Source of the DNA: Azospirillaceae bacterium
GTDB taxonomy: Bacteria > Pseudomonadota > Alphaproteobacteria > Azospirillales > Azospirillaceae
Direction: 5' to 3'
Assembly: GCA_028283825.1 (NCBI GenBank)
Contig: JAPWJW010000001.1
Location: forward strand, 1,488,001-1,552,000
DNA: 64,000 bases
The notes under the pieces were generated by a model. That model ran no database searches. It was not told the DNA's origin and saw nothing but the letters and a program-made list of their open reading frames with translations. Each line of letters opens with the position of its first letter. The first letter of the stretch is position 1. The translations under genes were made by a program, and so were the position numbers. Positions 28,263-36,541 of this stretch are shown here, piece by piece.

Positions 28263-29021
28263 ATGACGCACGCCATTTATCCTAGCCTGCGGGGCAAGCG
28301 GGTTGTCGTCACCGGCGGCGGCTCCGGCATCGGCGCCGCCATCACCGAGGCGTTCGTCCGCCAGGGGGCCCAGGTGTTCTTCCTGGACATCGCGGAAAAG
28401 GATTCCCGCGCCCTGGAAGAGAAGCTGTCCGGCGCCGACCTGGCGCCGAAATTCCACCAGTGCGACCTGACCAACCTGGCCCAGCTGAAGGCCACGCTGG
28501 AAGAGGTGCAGAAGACCGGCCCGGTCGATGTGCTGGTGAACAACGCCGCCAACGACGACCGCCACGCCCTGGAAGACATCACCCCGGAATACTGGGACAA
28601 CCGCATCGCGGTGAACCTGCGGCACATGTTCTTCGCCACGCAGGCGGTGATGGGCGGGATGAAGGCGCAGAAGAGCGGCGCCATCATCAACTTCGGTTCC
28701 ATCTCCTGGCACGTGGCCCTGCCGGAACTGCTGATGTACCAGACGGCCAAGGCTGGCATCGAAGGCATGACCCGCTCGCTGGCGCGCGATCTGGGTGAGT
28801 TCAACATCCGCGTCACCTGCGTCGTCCCCGGCGGCGTGCGCACGGAACGCCAGATGAAGCTGTGGCACAACCCGGATGAGGAAGCCCGCATCCTGGGCGC
28901 CCAGTGCATCAAGGAACGGGTGGATCCGCCGCACGTGGCCGCCATGGTGCTGTTCCTGGCGTCGGACGACGGCCGGATGTGCACCAGCCACGAATACTTC
29001 GTCGACGCCGGCTGGCGCTAA
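28263..29021 (+). CDS. xylB: NAD-dependent D-xylose 1-dehydrogenase (SDR)
   Basis: Oxidises D-xylose to xylonolactone, the first step of the pathway. The 252 residues begin with the cofactor motif TGGGSGIGA, and the acidic residue in FFLDIA suggests NAD. The SDR triad is Ser in FGSISW, Tyr and Lys in MYQTAKAG. Long stretches (AIYPSLRGKRVVVTGGGSG, AGIEGMTRSLARDLG, TCVVPGGV, LFLASDD, HEYFVDAGWR) closely follow Caulobacter XylB as I remember it. No strong Shine-Dalgarno is visible before the ATG, so initiation may depend on coupling or a short A-rich leader. Confidence 0.92.
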   Translation: MTHAIYPSLRGKRVVVTGGGSGIGAAITEAFVRQGAQVFFLDIAEKDSRALEEKLSGADLAPKFHQCDLTNLAQLKATLEEVQKTGPVDVLVNNAANDDRHALEDITPEYWDNRIAVNLRHMFFATQAVMGGMKAQKSGAIINFGSISWHVALPELLMYQTAKAGIEGMTRSLARDLGEFNIRVTCVVPGGVRTERQMKLWHNPDEEARILGAQCIKERVDPPHVAAMVLFLASDDGRMCTSHEYFVDAGWR

Positions 29022-29039
29022 GCCGTTACGGGAGCGGGG

Positions 29040-29915
29040 ATGGGCATGAGCGTCGAACCGAACTGCGTCTGGGCCCTGGGGGCGGAGTTGGGGGAGGGGC
29101 CGGTGTGGTCCCCCCGCGACAACGCCCTGTGGTTCGTGGACATCAAGAAGCGCCTGATCCACCGCTACCGCCCGGGTGAGGCCTCCAACCGCAGTTATGG
29201 CGCGCCCGACCAGCCGGGCTTCGCCCTGCCGCACGTCGGTGGTGACCTGGTGGTCGGTTTGCCGGGCAAGCTCACCCGTTTCGATAGCGAAACAGGTGTG
29301 TTCGAGCCGTTGGTGGCGGTGGAATGGGACCGGCCGGGCAACCGCCTGAACGACGGCTTCGTCGACGCCCTCGGCCGGCTGTGGTTCGGTTCCATGCACG
29401 ACGCGGAAGAGGCGCCAACCGGCGCGCTCTACAGCTGGACCGGCGCGCTGCGTCAGCATGTCGACGGCATCGTCATCACCAACGGCCCCTGCACCAGCCC
29501 GGATGGCCGCACCTTCTATCACACCGATACGCTGGCCAAGACCATCAGCGCCTACGACCTGTCGCCCCAGGGCGTGCTGTCGCATGGCCGCGTGCTGATC
29601 ACCATCGAGGACGGGGCGGGCTGGCCCGATGGCACGGTGGTGGATGCCGAGGGCTGCCTGTGGGTGGGCCTGTTCGGTGGCTGGGCCGCCCGGCGCTATT
29701 CGCCGGCGGGTGAGTTGCTGCAGGTCGTGCGTTTTCCCTGCGCCAACATCACCAAGCTTGCCTTCGGTGGCGATGAGGGCTTGGATCTCTACGCCACCAC
29801 CGCCGCCAAGGGCTTGAGCGCCGAAGACCGCGCCGCCCAGCCGCTCGCCGGCGGCCTGTTCCACTTCAAGGCTACCGTGCCGGGCCAGGCCCCGGCGGAG
29901 ATCGCGTATGGTTGA
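29040..29915 (+). CDS. xylC: xylono-1,4-lactonase (SMP-30 family)
   Basis: Hydrolyses D-xylonolactone to xylonate. The 291-residue SMP-30/gluconolactonase beta-propeller shows metal-ligand regions ELGEGPVWSP (Glu18), RLNDGFVDALGRLWFGSM and an Asp in GWPDGTVVDAEGCLWV. An alternative start lies two codons in. It begins 18 nt after xylB and overlaps xylD by 8 bases, so the gene is firmly within the operon. The same family also opens other sugar lactones; the operon fixes the likely substrate. Confidence 0.88.
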   Translation: MGMSVEPNCVWALGAELGEGPVWSPRDNALWFVDIKKRLIHRYRPGEASNRSYGAPDQPGFALPHVGGDLVVGLPGKLTRFDSETGVFEPLVAVEWDRPGNRLNDGFVDALGRLWFGSMHDAEEAPTGALYSWTGALRQHVDGIVITNGPCTSPDGRTFYHTDTLAKTISAYDLSPQGVLSHGRVLITIEDGAGWPDGTVVDAEGCLWVGLFGGWAARRYSPAGELLQVVRFPCANITKLAFGGDEGLDLYATTAAKGLSAEDRAAQPLAGGLFHFKATVPGQAPAEIAYG

Positions 29916-31686
29916 CCGTTCCAACATCAGGTTCCGCTCCCGCGACTGGTTTGACGCGCCGGACCGGATCGACATGACCGCGCTGTATCTTGAGCGCTTC
30001 ATGAACTACGGCATCACGCCGCAGGAACTGCGCTCCGGCAAGCCCATCATCGGCATCGCCCAGACCGGCAGCGACATCTCCCCCTGCAACCGCATCCACC
30101 TGGAACTGGCCAAGCGCGTGCGCGACGGCATCCGGGATGCGGGCGGCATTCCCATGGAATTTCCGGTCCACCCGATCTTCGAGAATTGCCGCCGTCCCAC
30201 GGCCGCCATGGACCGCAACCTGGCCTATATGGGCCTGGTGGAAATCCTCTACGGCTATCCCATCGACGCCGTGGTGCTGACCACCGGTTGCGACAAGACC
30301 ACGCCGGCCGGCATCATGGCCGCCAGCACCGTGGACATCCCGGCCATCGTCCTGTCGGGTGGCCCCATGCTGGACGGCTGGCACGACGGCGACCTGGTGG
30401 GATCCGGCACGGTCATCTGGCGGTCGCGCCGCAAGCTGGCCGCCGGCCAGATCGATGAGGAAGAGTTCCTGGAGGCCGCGGCCTCATCAGCGCCCTCCGC
30501 CGGCCATTGCAACACCATGGGCACGGCCAGCACCATGAACGCCGTGGCCGAAGGCCTGGGCCTGTCGCTCACCGGCTGTTCCGCCATTCCAGCCCCCTAT
30601 CGCGAGCGTGGGCAGATGGCGTACGTCACCGGCCTGCGCATCGTGGACATGGCCTACGAGGATCTGCGCCCGTCGAAGATCCTGACGCGCGACAGCTTCC
30701 TCAACGTCATCAAGCTGGTGGGCGCCTTGGGCGGGTCCAGCAACGCCCAGCCGCATATCAACGCCATGGCCCGCCACGCCGGCGTGGAACTGTCGGCCGA
30801 CGACTGGCGCGTGCACGGCTACGACATCCCCCTGCTGGTCAACATGCAGCCGGCTGGTAAATATCTGGGCGAACGCTTCCACCGTGCCGGCGGCGTGCCG
30901 GCCGTGATGTGGGAACTGTTGCAGGCCGGCAAGCTGGCGGGCGACGCCGCCTCCGTCACCGGCCATACCCTGGCGGAAAACCTGGTGGGCCGCGAAAGCC
31001 CGGACCGGGAGATGATCACCCCCTATGACGCGCCGCTGAAGGAACGCGCGGGCTTCCTGGTGCTGAAGGGCAATCTGTTCGACTTCGCCATCATGAAGAC
31101 CAGCGTGATCTCGGAAGAGTTCCGCCAGCGGTACCTGAGCGAGCCGGGCAATGAGGGCGTGTACCAGGGCCGGGCCATCGTGTTCGACGGGCCGGACGAT
31201 TATCACGAGCGCATCAACGACCCGTCGCTGAACATCGACGAACGCTGCATCCTGGTGGTGCGCGGCGCCGGCCCCATGGGTTTCCCCGGCTCGGCCGAGG
31301 TGGTGAACATGCAGCCGCCCGACGCCCTGCTGAAGGCCGGCATCACCAGCCTGCCCACCATCGGCGACGGCCGCCAGTCCGGCACGTCGGACAGCCCGTC
31401 CATCCTGAACGCCTCGCCCGAGAGCGCGGTTGGCGGTGGTCTGGCCTGGATCCGCACCGGCGACACCATCCGCATCGACCTGAACAAGGGCGAATGCGAC
31501 ATGCTGGTGGACGCGGCGGAGATTGAGCGGCGCCGGGCCGACGGTATCCCCGCCACCCCGCCGACCCGCACGCCCTGGCAGGAGATGTACCGCCAGACCG
31601 TGGGCCAGCTGGAAACCGGCGGCTGCATGGAACCGGCGTTGAAGTACCGGGGTGTCGTGGCCCATCCGCCGCGTCACAACCACTGA
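29908..31686 (+). CDS. xylD: D-xylonate dehydratase (IlvD/EDD family)
   Basis: Dehydrates D-xylonate to 2-keto-3-deoxy-D-xylonate using an Fe-S cluster and Mg2+. The 592-residue protein carries the three cluster cysteines at Cys60 (ISPCNR), Cys128 (GCDKTTP) and Cys201 (GHCNTMGTAST), the spacing of pentonate dehydratases such as Caulobacter XylD. The C-terminal half contains GPMGFPGSAEV and SDSPSILNASPESAVGGGL. Its ATG lies inside xylC. This gene completes xylose to ketodeoxyxylonate conversion and hands over to XylX. Confidence 0.93.
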   Translation: MVDRSNIRFRSRDWFDAPDRIDMTALYLERFMNYGITPQELRSGKPIIGIAQTGSDISPCNRIHLELAKRVRDGIRDAGGIPMEFPVHPIFENCRRPTAAMDRNLAYMGLVEILYGYPIDAVVLTTGCDKTTPAGIMAASTVDIPAIVLSGGPMLDGWHDGDLVGSGTVIWRSRRKLAAGQIDEEEFLEAAASSAPSAGHCNTMGTASTMNAVAEGLGLSLTGCSAIPAPYRERGQMAYVTGLRIVDMAYEDLRPSKILTRDSFLNVIKLVGALGGSSNAQPHINAMARHAGVELSADDWRVHGYDIPLLVNMQPAGKYLGERFHRAGGVPAVMWELLQAGKLAGDAASVTGHTLAENLVGRESPDREMITPYDAPLKERAGFLVLKGNLFDFAIMKTSVISEEFRQRYLSEPGNEGVYQGRAIVFDGPDDYHERINDPSLNIDERCILVVRGAGPMGFPGSAEVVNMQPPDALLKAGITSLPTIGDGRQSGTSDSPSILNASPESAVGGGLAWIRTGDTIRIDLNKGECDMLVDAAEIERRRADGIPATPPTRTPWQEMYRQTVGQLETGGCMEPALKYRGVVAHPPRHNH

Positions 31687-31720
31687 GTGCCAGACCGGCG
31701 GCCGTTTGGTCGCACGGGGA

Positions 31721-31769
31721 TATAATCGGATGTGCGCCAGGGCGTCTTTTGGTTAAAAGGACGCCCTGG
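31721..31769 (+). promoter_or_regulatory. possible xylE promoter -10 and leader hairpin
   Basis: A perfect TATAAT stands at 31721-31726, but no good -35 was found. Immediately downstream, CCAGGGCGTC (31737-31746) pairs with GACGCCCTGG (31760-31769), extended by TTTT/AAAA inside. No T run follows, so it may be an mRNA-end stabiliser for xylXBCD, a leader structure, or both, 104 nt before the transporter start. Confidence 0.45.
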
Positions 31770-31872
31770 TAATTAAGTTATGTCGTGCGATTCACGGCCC
31801 AGGCGTTCCGCCTGAACCGATCGCACTCCAGAAAATCGGCGGGTCTGTTGCGGCCCGTTTGGGAGGAAACCA

Positions 31873-33333
31873 ATGGGCAGTAAACAAGGCGCCCTGTCGC
31901 TGACGACAGGCCTGACCCTGATCGCCACCTTGGGCGGTCTGTTGTTCGGGTACGACACCGCCGTCATTTCCGGCGCGATGGATAGCATCGACGTCAATTT
32001 CATCAAGCCGTTGAACCTGGCGGAAACGGCGCACGACAGCCTGATGGGCCTGACCATCTCCAGCGCGCTGGCCGGTTGCGTGGTCGGCGGCCTGGTGGCC
32101 GGCAAGCTGGCCGACCGCTTCGGCCGCAAGCCGACGCTGATCATCGCCGCCCTGCTGTTCCTCATCTGCTCGCTGGGCTCGGCCGTGCCGGAGTTCGGCC
32201 TGGGCGCCATCGGCCAGATGGGCTCCGACGCGCTGACGCCCTTCAACATCTACCGCATCATCGGCGGTGTCGGCGTGGGCATCGCCTCGCTGGTTTCCCC
32301 CCTCTACATCGCCGAGATCGCGCCCGCCGAATCCCGCGGGCGCCTGATCTCCTTCAACCAGATCGCCATCGTCGGCGGCATCGTCGGGGTCTACTTCGTG
32401 AACTGGGCCATCGCCGGCCTGGGCGATGAGACCTGGCTGCACAGCATGGGCTGGCGTTTCATGTTCGCGTCGGAAGGCATCCCGTCGCTGCTGTTCGCCG
32501 TGCTGCTGCTGCTGGCCCCCGACACCCCGCGCTACCTGGTCATGAAGCGTCGTGACAATGAGGCCCTGGCCGTGCTGAAGCGCCTGGGCGGCGCCACCGA
32601 TCCCAAGACCACCCTGGTCGAGATCGAGGAAAGCCTGGTGGTGACCAATGAGCGCCTGTTCGCCTTCGGCGGCCTGGTGGTGTTCGTCGGCATCCTGCTG
32701 TCGGTGTTCCAGCAGTTCGTGGGCATCAACGCCGTGCTCTACTACGCGCCGCAGATGTTCAAGAACATGGGCATGAGCAACGACAGCGCCCTGTGGCAGA
32801 CGGTCATCGTCGGCATCGCCAACGTCGGCTTCACCCTGGTCGCCACCTTCACGGTCGACCGGCTGGGCCGCAAGCCGCTGCTGATCGCCGGCGGTCTGGT
32901 CATGGGCGTGTCCATGCTGGTGCTGGGCACGCTGTTCGCTACCAACCAGTTGGGCCTGGGGGCGCTGCTGGCCATGCTGGCCTACGTCGCCGGCTTCGCC
33001 TTCTCCTGGGGCCCGGTGGTCTGGGTGCTGCTGGCAGAGATGTTCCCCAACGCCATCAAGGGCAAGGCCCTGGGCATCGCCGTCGCCGCCCAGTGGATCG
33101 CCAACCTGGTGGTGTCCTGGTCGTTCAAGGTGATGGACGGCAACTCCGCCCTGAACGCCGCCTTCAACCACGGCTTCGCCTACTGGGTCTACGGCGCGTT
33201 CAGCTTCCTGTCCGCCCTGTTCGTCTGGCGCCTGGTGCCGGAGACCAAGGGCCGCACCCTGGAGGCCATCCAGGAACTGTGGACCCACAAGCCGCTGGAT
33301 TCCGGTGTGCAGGTGGAGACGGTTCGGTCATGA
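31873..33333 (+). CDS. xylE: MFS sugar porter, probable D-xylose:H+ symporter
   Basis: Inner-membrane transporter of 486 residues with 12 predicted membrane segments. The sugar-porter signatures are all visible: LLFGYDTAVISGAM in helix 1, ADRFGRKPTL between helices 2 and 3, ESRGRLISFNQ, the QQFVGINAVLYYAP stretch in helix 7, VDRLGRKPLL, and the C-terminal PETKGRTLEAIQ. The ribosome site GGGAGGA stands before the ATG. Its stop overlaps the epimerase start (ATGA). Position behind xylXBCD makes xylose the likely cargo; glucose or arabinose would also fit the family. Confidence 0.87.
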   Translation: MGSKQGALSLTTGLTLIATLGGLLFGYDTAVISGAMDSIDVNFIKPLNLAETAHDSLMGLTISSALAGCVVGGLVAGKLADRFGRKPTLIIAALLFLICSLGSAVPEFGLGAIGQMGSDALTPFNIYRIIGGVGVGIASLVSPLYIAEIAPAESRGRLISFNQIAIVGGIVGVYFVNWAIAGLGDETWLHSMGWRFMFASEGIPSLLFAVLLLLAPDTPRYLVMKRRDNEALAVLKRLGGATDPKTTLVEIEESLVVTNERLFAFGGLVVFVGILLSVFQQFVGINAVLYYAPQMFKNMGMSNDSALWQTVIVGIANVGFTLVATFTVDRLGRKPLLIAGGLVMGVSMLVLGTLFATNQLGLGALLAMLAYVAGFAFSWGPVVWVLLAEMFPNAIKGKALGIAVAAQWIANLVVSWSFKVMDGNSALNAAFNHGFAYWVYGAFSFLSALFVWRLVPETKGRTLEAIQELWTHKPLDSGVQVETVRS

Positions 33334-34361
33334 TCGACGGCTTCGGGACGACACGGGACGGCACACCGGTCCGGGCGGTGACGCTCGGGTCGCCGGACGG
33401 CCTTCAGGCGCAGGTGCTGACCTTCGGCGGCATCCTGCGCCAGTTGACGGTGCCGGGTCCCAAGGGGCGCCGCCCCTTGGTCTTGGGTCTGCCCGACATC
33501 GCGGCGTACGAGCGGGACGGGGCCTACCTCGCCTGCCTAGTGGGGCGCTATGGCAACCGTATCGCCGGCGCCCGCTACACCCTGGACGGTCGCACCGTCC
33601 AGTTGGTGGCGAATGAGGGGGCCAACCAGTTGCACGGCGGTCCCGGTGGTTTCGGCCGCAAGGTCTGGCGTCTGCAGGACTACCAGGCGGGCCCCGAGTC
33701 CCGCCTGGTGCTGGGCCTGACGTCGCCGGATGGGGAGAACGGCTTCCCCGGCACGCTGGAGGCGACGGCGGAGATCACCGTCGCCGGCCAGGACCTGACG
33801 TTGCGCTTCACCGCCATCGCCGACGCCGACACGCCGGTCAGCCTGACCTGGCATCCCTACTTCAACCTGTCGGGCGACCCGCAGGTGGCGGCCGACCGCC
33901 AGATGCTGCGCCTGCGCAGCCATCGCTTCCTGCCGGTGGGCCCCGGCATGATCCCCACCGGTGTGCTGGAGGAGGTGGCGGGCACGGCGTTCGACTTCCG
34001 CCGGCCGCATTCGGTGACGCCGCGCCATACCCATCCGCAGATCGCCCAGGCCGGCGGTTACGACCATTGCTTCGTGCTGGACCAGGGCCGGGACGGCGTA
34101 TGGGGCGATGAGGCCGCCGACTGGGCGGCGACGCTGTCATCCCCTGATAGCGGCGTCGCGCTGCGCCTCCACACCGATCTGCCGGCGGTGCAGTTCTATG
34201 GCGGGCAGGGGTTGCCGGGCGCCCATCCGGACCTGGGAACCGGCGTCTGCCTGGAACCCCAGGCCTTCCCCGACGCGCCCAACCAGCCCTCATTCCCCAA
34301 CGCCATCCTGCGGGCGGGACAGCGCTACAGCCACCACATGCGCTTCCACATCACTTGGTGA
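33330..34361 (+). CDS. galM: aldose 1-epimerase (mutarotase)
   Basis: Interconverts alpha and beta anomers of aldoses in the cytosol. I chose the ATG at 33330, which overlaps the transporter's stop codon by four bases; the longer frame upstream is a shadow of the transporter. The 343 residues include NQLHGG and SLTWHPYFNL with the two substrate-binding His residues, and CLEPQAFPDAPNQP with the catalytic Glu. In this setting it would supply the anomer used by the xylose dehydrogenase. The operon appears to end here. Confidence 0.9.
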   Translation: MIDGFGTTRDGTPVRAVTLGSPDGLQAQVLTFGGILRQLTVPGPKGRRPLVLGLPDIAAYERDGAYLACLVGRYGNRIAGARYTLDGRTVQLVANEGANQLHGGPGGFGRKVWRLQDYQAGPESRLVLGLTSPDGENGFPGTLEATAEITVAGQDLTLRFTAIADADTPVSLTWHPYFNLSGDPQVAADRQMLRLRSHRFLPVGPGMIPTGVLEEVAGTAFDFRRPHSVTPRHTHPQIAQAGGYDHCFVLDQGRDGVWGDEAADWAATLSSPDSGVALRLHTDLPAVQFYGGQGLPGAHPDLGTGVCLEPQAFPDAPNQPSFPNAILRAGQRYSHHMRFHITW

Positions 34362-34372
34362 ACCGATACGCG

Positions 34373-34402
34373 CGACATTTGAACGTGGCCGTTCAAATGT
34401 CG
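34373..34402 (+). terminator. perfect 13-bp stem-loop behind the epimerase gene
   Basis: CGACATTTGAACG (34373-34385) and CGTTCAAATGTCG (34390-34402) are perfect inverse complements around the loop TGGC. There is no T run, so it is either a terminator of unusual type or an RNA-end stabiliser. Confidence 0.55.
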
Positions 34403-34500
34403 TCCCTCAAGCGCCGGGCGGGCGCATCCGCGCCCTTGGCTTCCTCAGTTCAAGGGCGGCGTCACGCCCTAAAACTTCCGGCGGACGCCGTCGCGTCCTA

Positions 34501-34531
34501 CAGCGGCACGAGTCAAAGTCTCGTGCCGCTG
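34501..34531. repeat. 12-bp inverted repeat before the TPR gene
   Basis: CAGCGGCACGAG (34501-34512) and CTCGTGCCGCTG (34520-34531) enclose a 7-nt loop. Like the stem-loop at 34373 it lacks a T run. Position is 70 bases upstream of the TPR gene start. Confidence 0.6.
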
Positions 34532-34600
34532 GTTCCCAGGTGCCGTCCTGGGTGATATCCCTGTCAGGATTGCGACCGTCACTGTCCTGCATGGGATTTC

Positions 34601-36541
34601 ATGGCCAAGTCCCCCCGTTTCCGTCCGCCCCCCGGCCCAGCCGGCCGTACGCCGCCATCACAGCCCGCCTGGGTGCGGGACTTCCAGGCGGCGGTCGCGG
34701 CCCATAATGCCGGCCGGCTGGATGAGGCGGAGGGGCTGTATCGCGCCGTCCTGGCCCGCCAGCCCACCCATGCCGACAGCCTGTCCTTCCTGGGCGTGCT
34801 GCTGCAACAGCGCGGCGGTGACCTTGAAGAGGCGGCACGCCTGACCGGTGACGCCCTGGCCCAGGATCGGCGCAACCCGGCCTATCTGATCCACCACGCC
34901 AACGCCTTGCAGGCGGCCGGTCGCCTGGATGAGGCCAAGGCGGCCTATGATCGGGCCCTGGTCATCAATCCCCGCTCCGCCGATGCCCTGACCAATTTGG
35001 GCTGCATCCTGCGGACGCAAGGAAGCCCGGCGGAGGCGGAGCCCTATCACCGGCGCGCCCTGGCCGCCGATCCCAACCATGCCATCGCCCACCAGAACCT
35101 GAGTGCGGCCCTGTCCGACCTGGGCCGGAAGGGGGAGGCGGTGGAGAGCATCGTCGCCGCCATCCGCCTGAACCCCGGCCTGGCGACGGCGCACCAGGGC
35201 CTGGCCGCCCTGATGATCGACCTGCAGCGCTGGGGCGACGCGGTGACGGCGCTGACCCATGCGCTGCGCCTGGCGCCCAACGACGCCACGATGCTGTCGG
35301 CCATGGGCACGGCCGTGCTGGGCCAGGGCCAGGTCCAGGAGGCGCTGGAATGGCAGCGCCGGGCCGCCGCCGCAGCACCGGACAATGCGGATTACCAGTT
35401 CAACCTGGGCAACAGCCTGGTGGCGGCGGGCGATCCACGCGCCGCCGTGGAGGCGTTCCGCGCGGCGATGCGCCTGCGCCCCACCCATTTCGCCGCCGCC
35501 ACCAACCTGTCGCACGCCCTGGCCCAGTTCGCCGGACCGGAGGAGCGCGAGGCCCTGCTGACCGAGGCGTCGGACGGGGGCAAGCTGGCCGCGGCGCGTT
35601 TCAGCCGCGGCGTGCTGCGCCTGGAACAGGGCAATCTGCTGCAAGGTTGGCCCGACTATGACGCCCGCTTCATGGGTGACCTGGCGCGCCATGGCCGGCG
35701 GCTGGACATACCCCTGTGGCAGGGGACGGACATTCCCAACCGCACCGTGCTGATCTGGCGCGAACAGGGCATCGGGGATGAGATCATGTTCGCCACGGCC
35801 CTGGCCCACCTGGCCCGCCGCCATGCCCGCATGCGTTTCATTTTCGAATGCACCGATCGCCTGGCCGGCCTGTTCACCCGCGCCTTCGCCGACCGGCCTA
35901 ACCTTGAGGTCCAGGTGGAAACGGGGGGCGACGCAGGCGCTGACATGCACCGCTCGCTGGGCGGCGTGTCCAGCCTGCTGCGCAACCGGCTGGCGGGTTT
36001 CGTCCATACGGTCCTGCCGCTGAAGCCCCGGGAGGATCTGATGGGCGCCTGGCGCGCGCGGCTGGACGGTCTGCCGCCGGGTCTGCGCGTCGGCCTGTGC
36101 TGGCGCAGCCGGCTGCTCACCCGGGATCGCTTGGGCTCCTATCTGCTGCTGGAGGATCTGGCGCCCCTGTTCGGGCTGGCCGGCGTGCAATGGGTGGGCT
36201 TGCAGGCGGGGCTGGCGCCGGAGGAGCGGGCGGTGCTGGACCAGCGCGGTTGGCACCTGCACCAATGGGATGATCTGGACCTGGTGAACGATCTGGAGGG
36301 CGTGGCCGCCCTGTCCGCCACCCTCGACCTGGTGGTCAGCGTGCCCACGGCGGTGGGTGAAATGGCGGCGGCCGTGGGCACCCCCACCTGGCGCCTGGCG
36401 GCCGGCCGCGACTGGACGGCGCTGGGCACGCCCGTCCGCCCCTGGTATCCGGCGCAACGGCTGGTGACGCCGCCACCGGGGCAGGGTTTCGCGCAGTTAC
36501 CCCAGCATGTGGCCACGCTATTGCGCAGCCTGGTGGCCTAA
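34601..36541 (+). CDS. TPR protein with glycosyltransferase-like C-terminal domain
   Basis: Protein of 646 residues in two parts. The N-terminal 330 residues are about eight tetratricopeptide repeats of the NLGxxLxxxGRxxEAxxxYxxAL type (e.g. HHANALQAAGRLDEAKAAYDRAL). The C-terminal part has features of the TPR-linked GT-B-like domain (LIWREQGIGDEIMFATAL, LRVGLCWRSR, LDLVVSVPTAVGEMAAAVGTPTWRL) related to heptosyltransferase/OGT-like enzymes. No signal peptide or membrane segment is present. The function is unknown; relatives often occur near cell-surface or flagellar glycosylation genes. It converges with a related minus-strand gene, the stop codons overlapping by four bases. Confidence 0.75.
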   Translation: MAKSPRFRPPPGPAGRTPPSQPAWVRDFQAAVAAHNAGRLDEAEGLYRAVLARQPTHADSLSFLGVLLQQRGGDLEEAARLTGDALAQDRRNPAYLIHHANALQAAGRLDEAKAAYDRALVINPRSADALTNLGCILRTQGSPAEAEPYHRRALAADPNHAIAHQNLSAALSDLGRKGEAVESIVAAIRLNPGLATAHQGLAALMIDLQRWGDAVTALTHALRLAPNDATMLSAMGTAVLGQGQVQEALEWQRRAAAAAPDNADYQFNLGNSLVAAGDPRAAVEAFRAAMRLRPTHFAAATNLSHALAQFAGPEEREALLTEASDGGKLAAARFSRGVLRLEQGNLLQGWPDYDARFMGDLARHGRRLDIPLWQGTDIPNRTVLIWREQGIGDEIMFATALAHLARRHARMRFIFECTDRLAGLFTRAFADRPNLEVQVETGGDAGADMHRSLGGVSSLLRNRLAGFVHTVLPLKPREDLMGAWRARLDGLPPGLRVGLCWRSRLLTRDRLGSYLLLEDLAPLFGLAGVQWVGLQAGLAPEERAVLDQRGWHLHQWDDLDLVNDLEGVAALSATLDLVVSVPTAVGEMAAAVGTPTWRLAAGRDWTALGTPVRPWYPAQRLVTPPPGQGFAQLPQHVATLLRSLVA

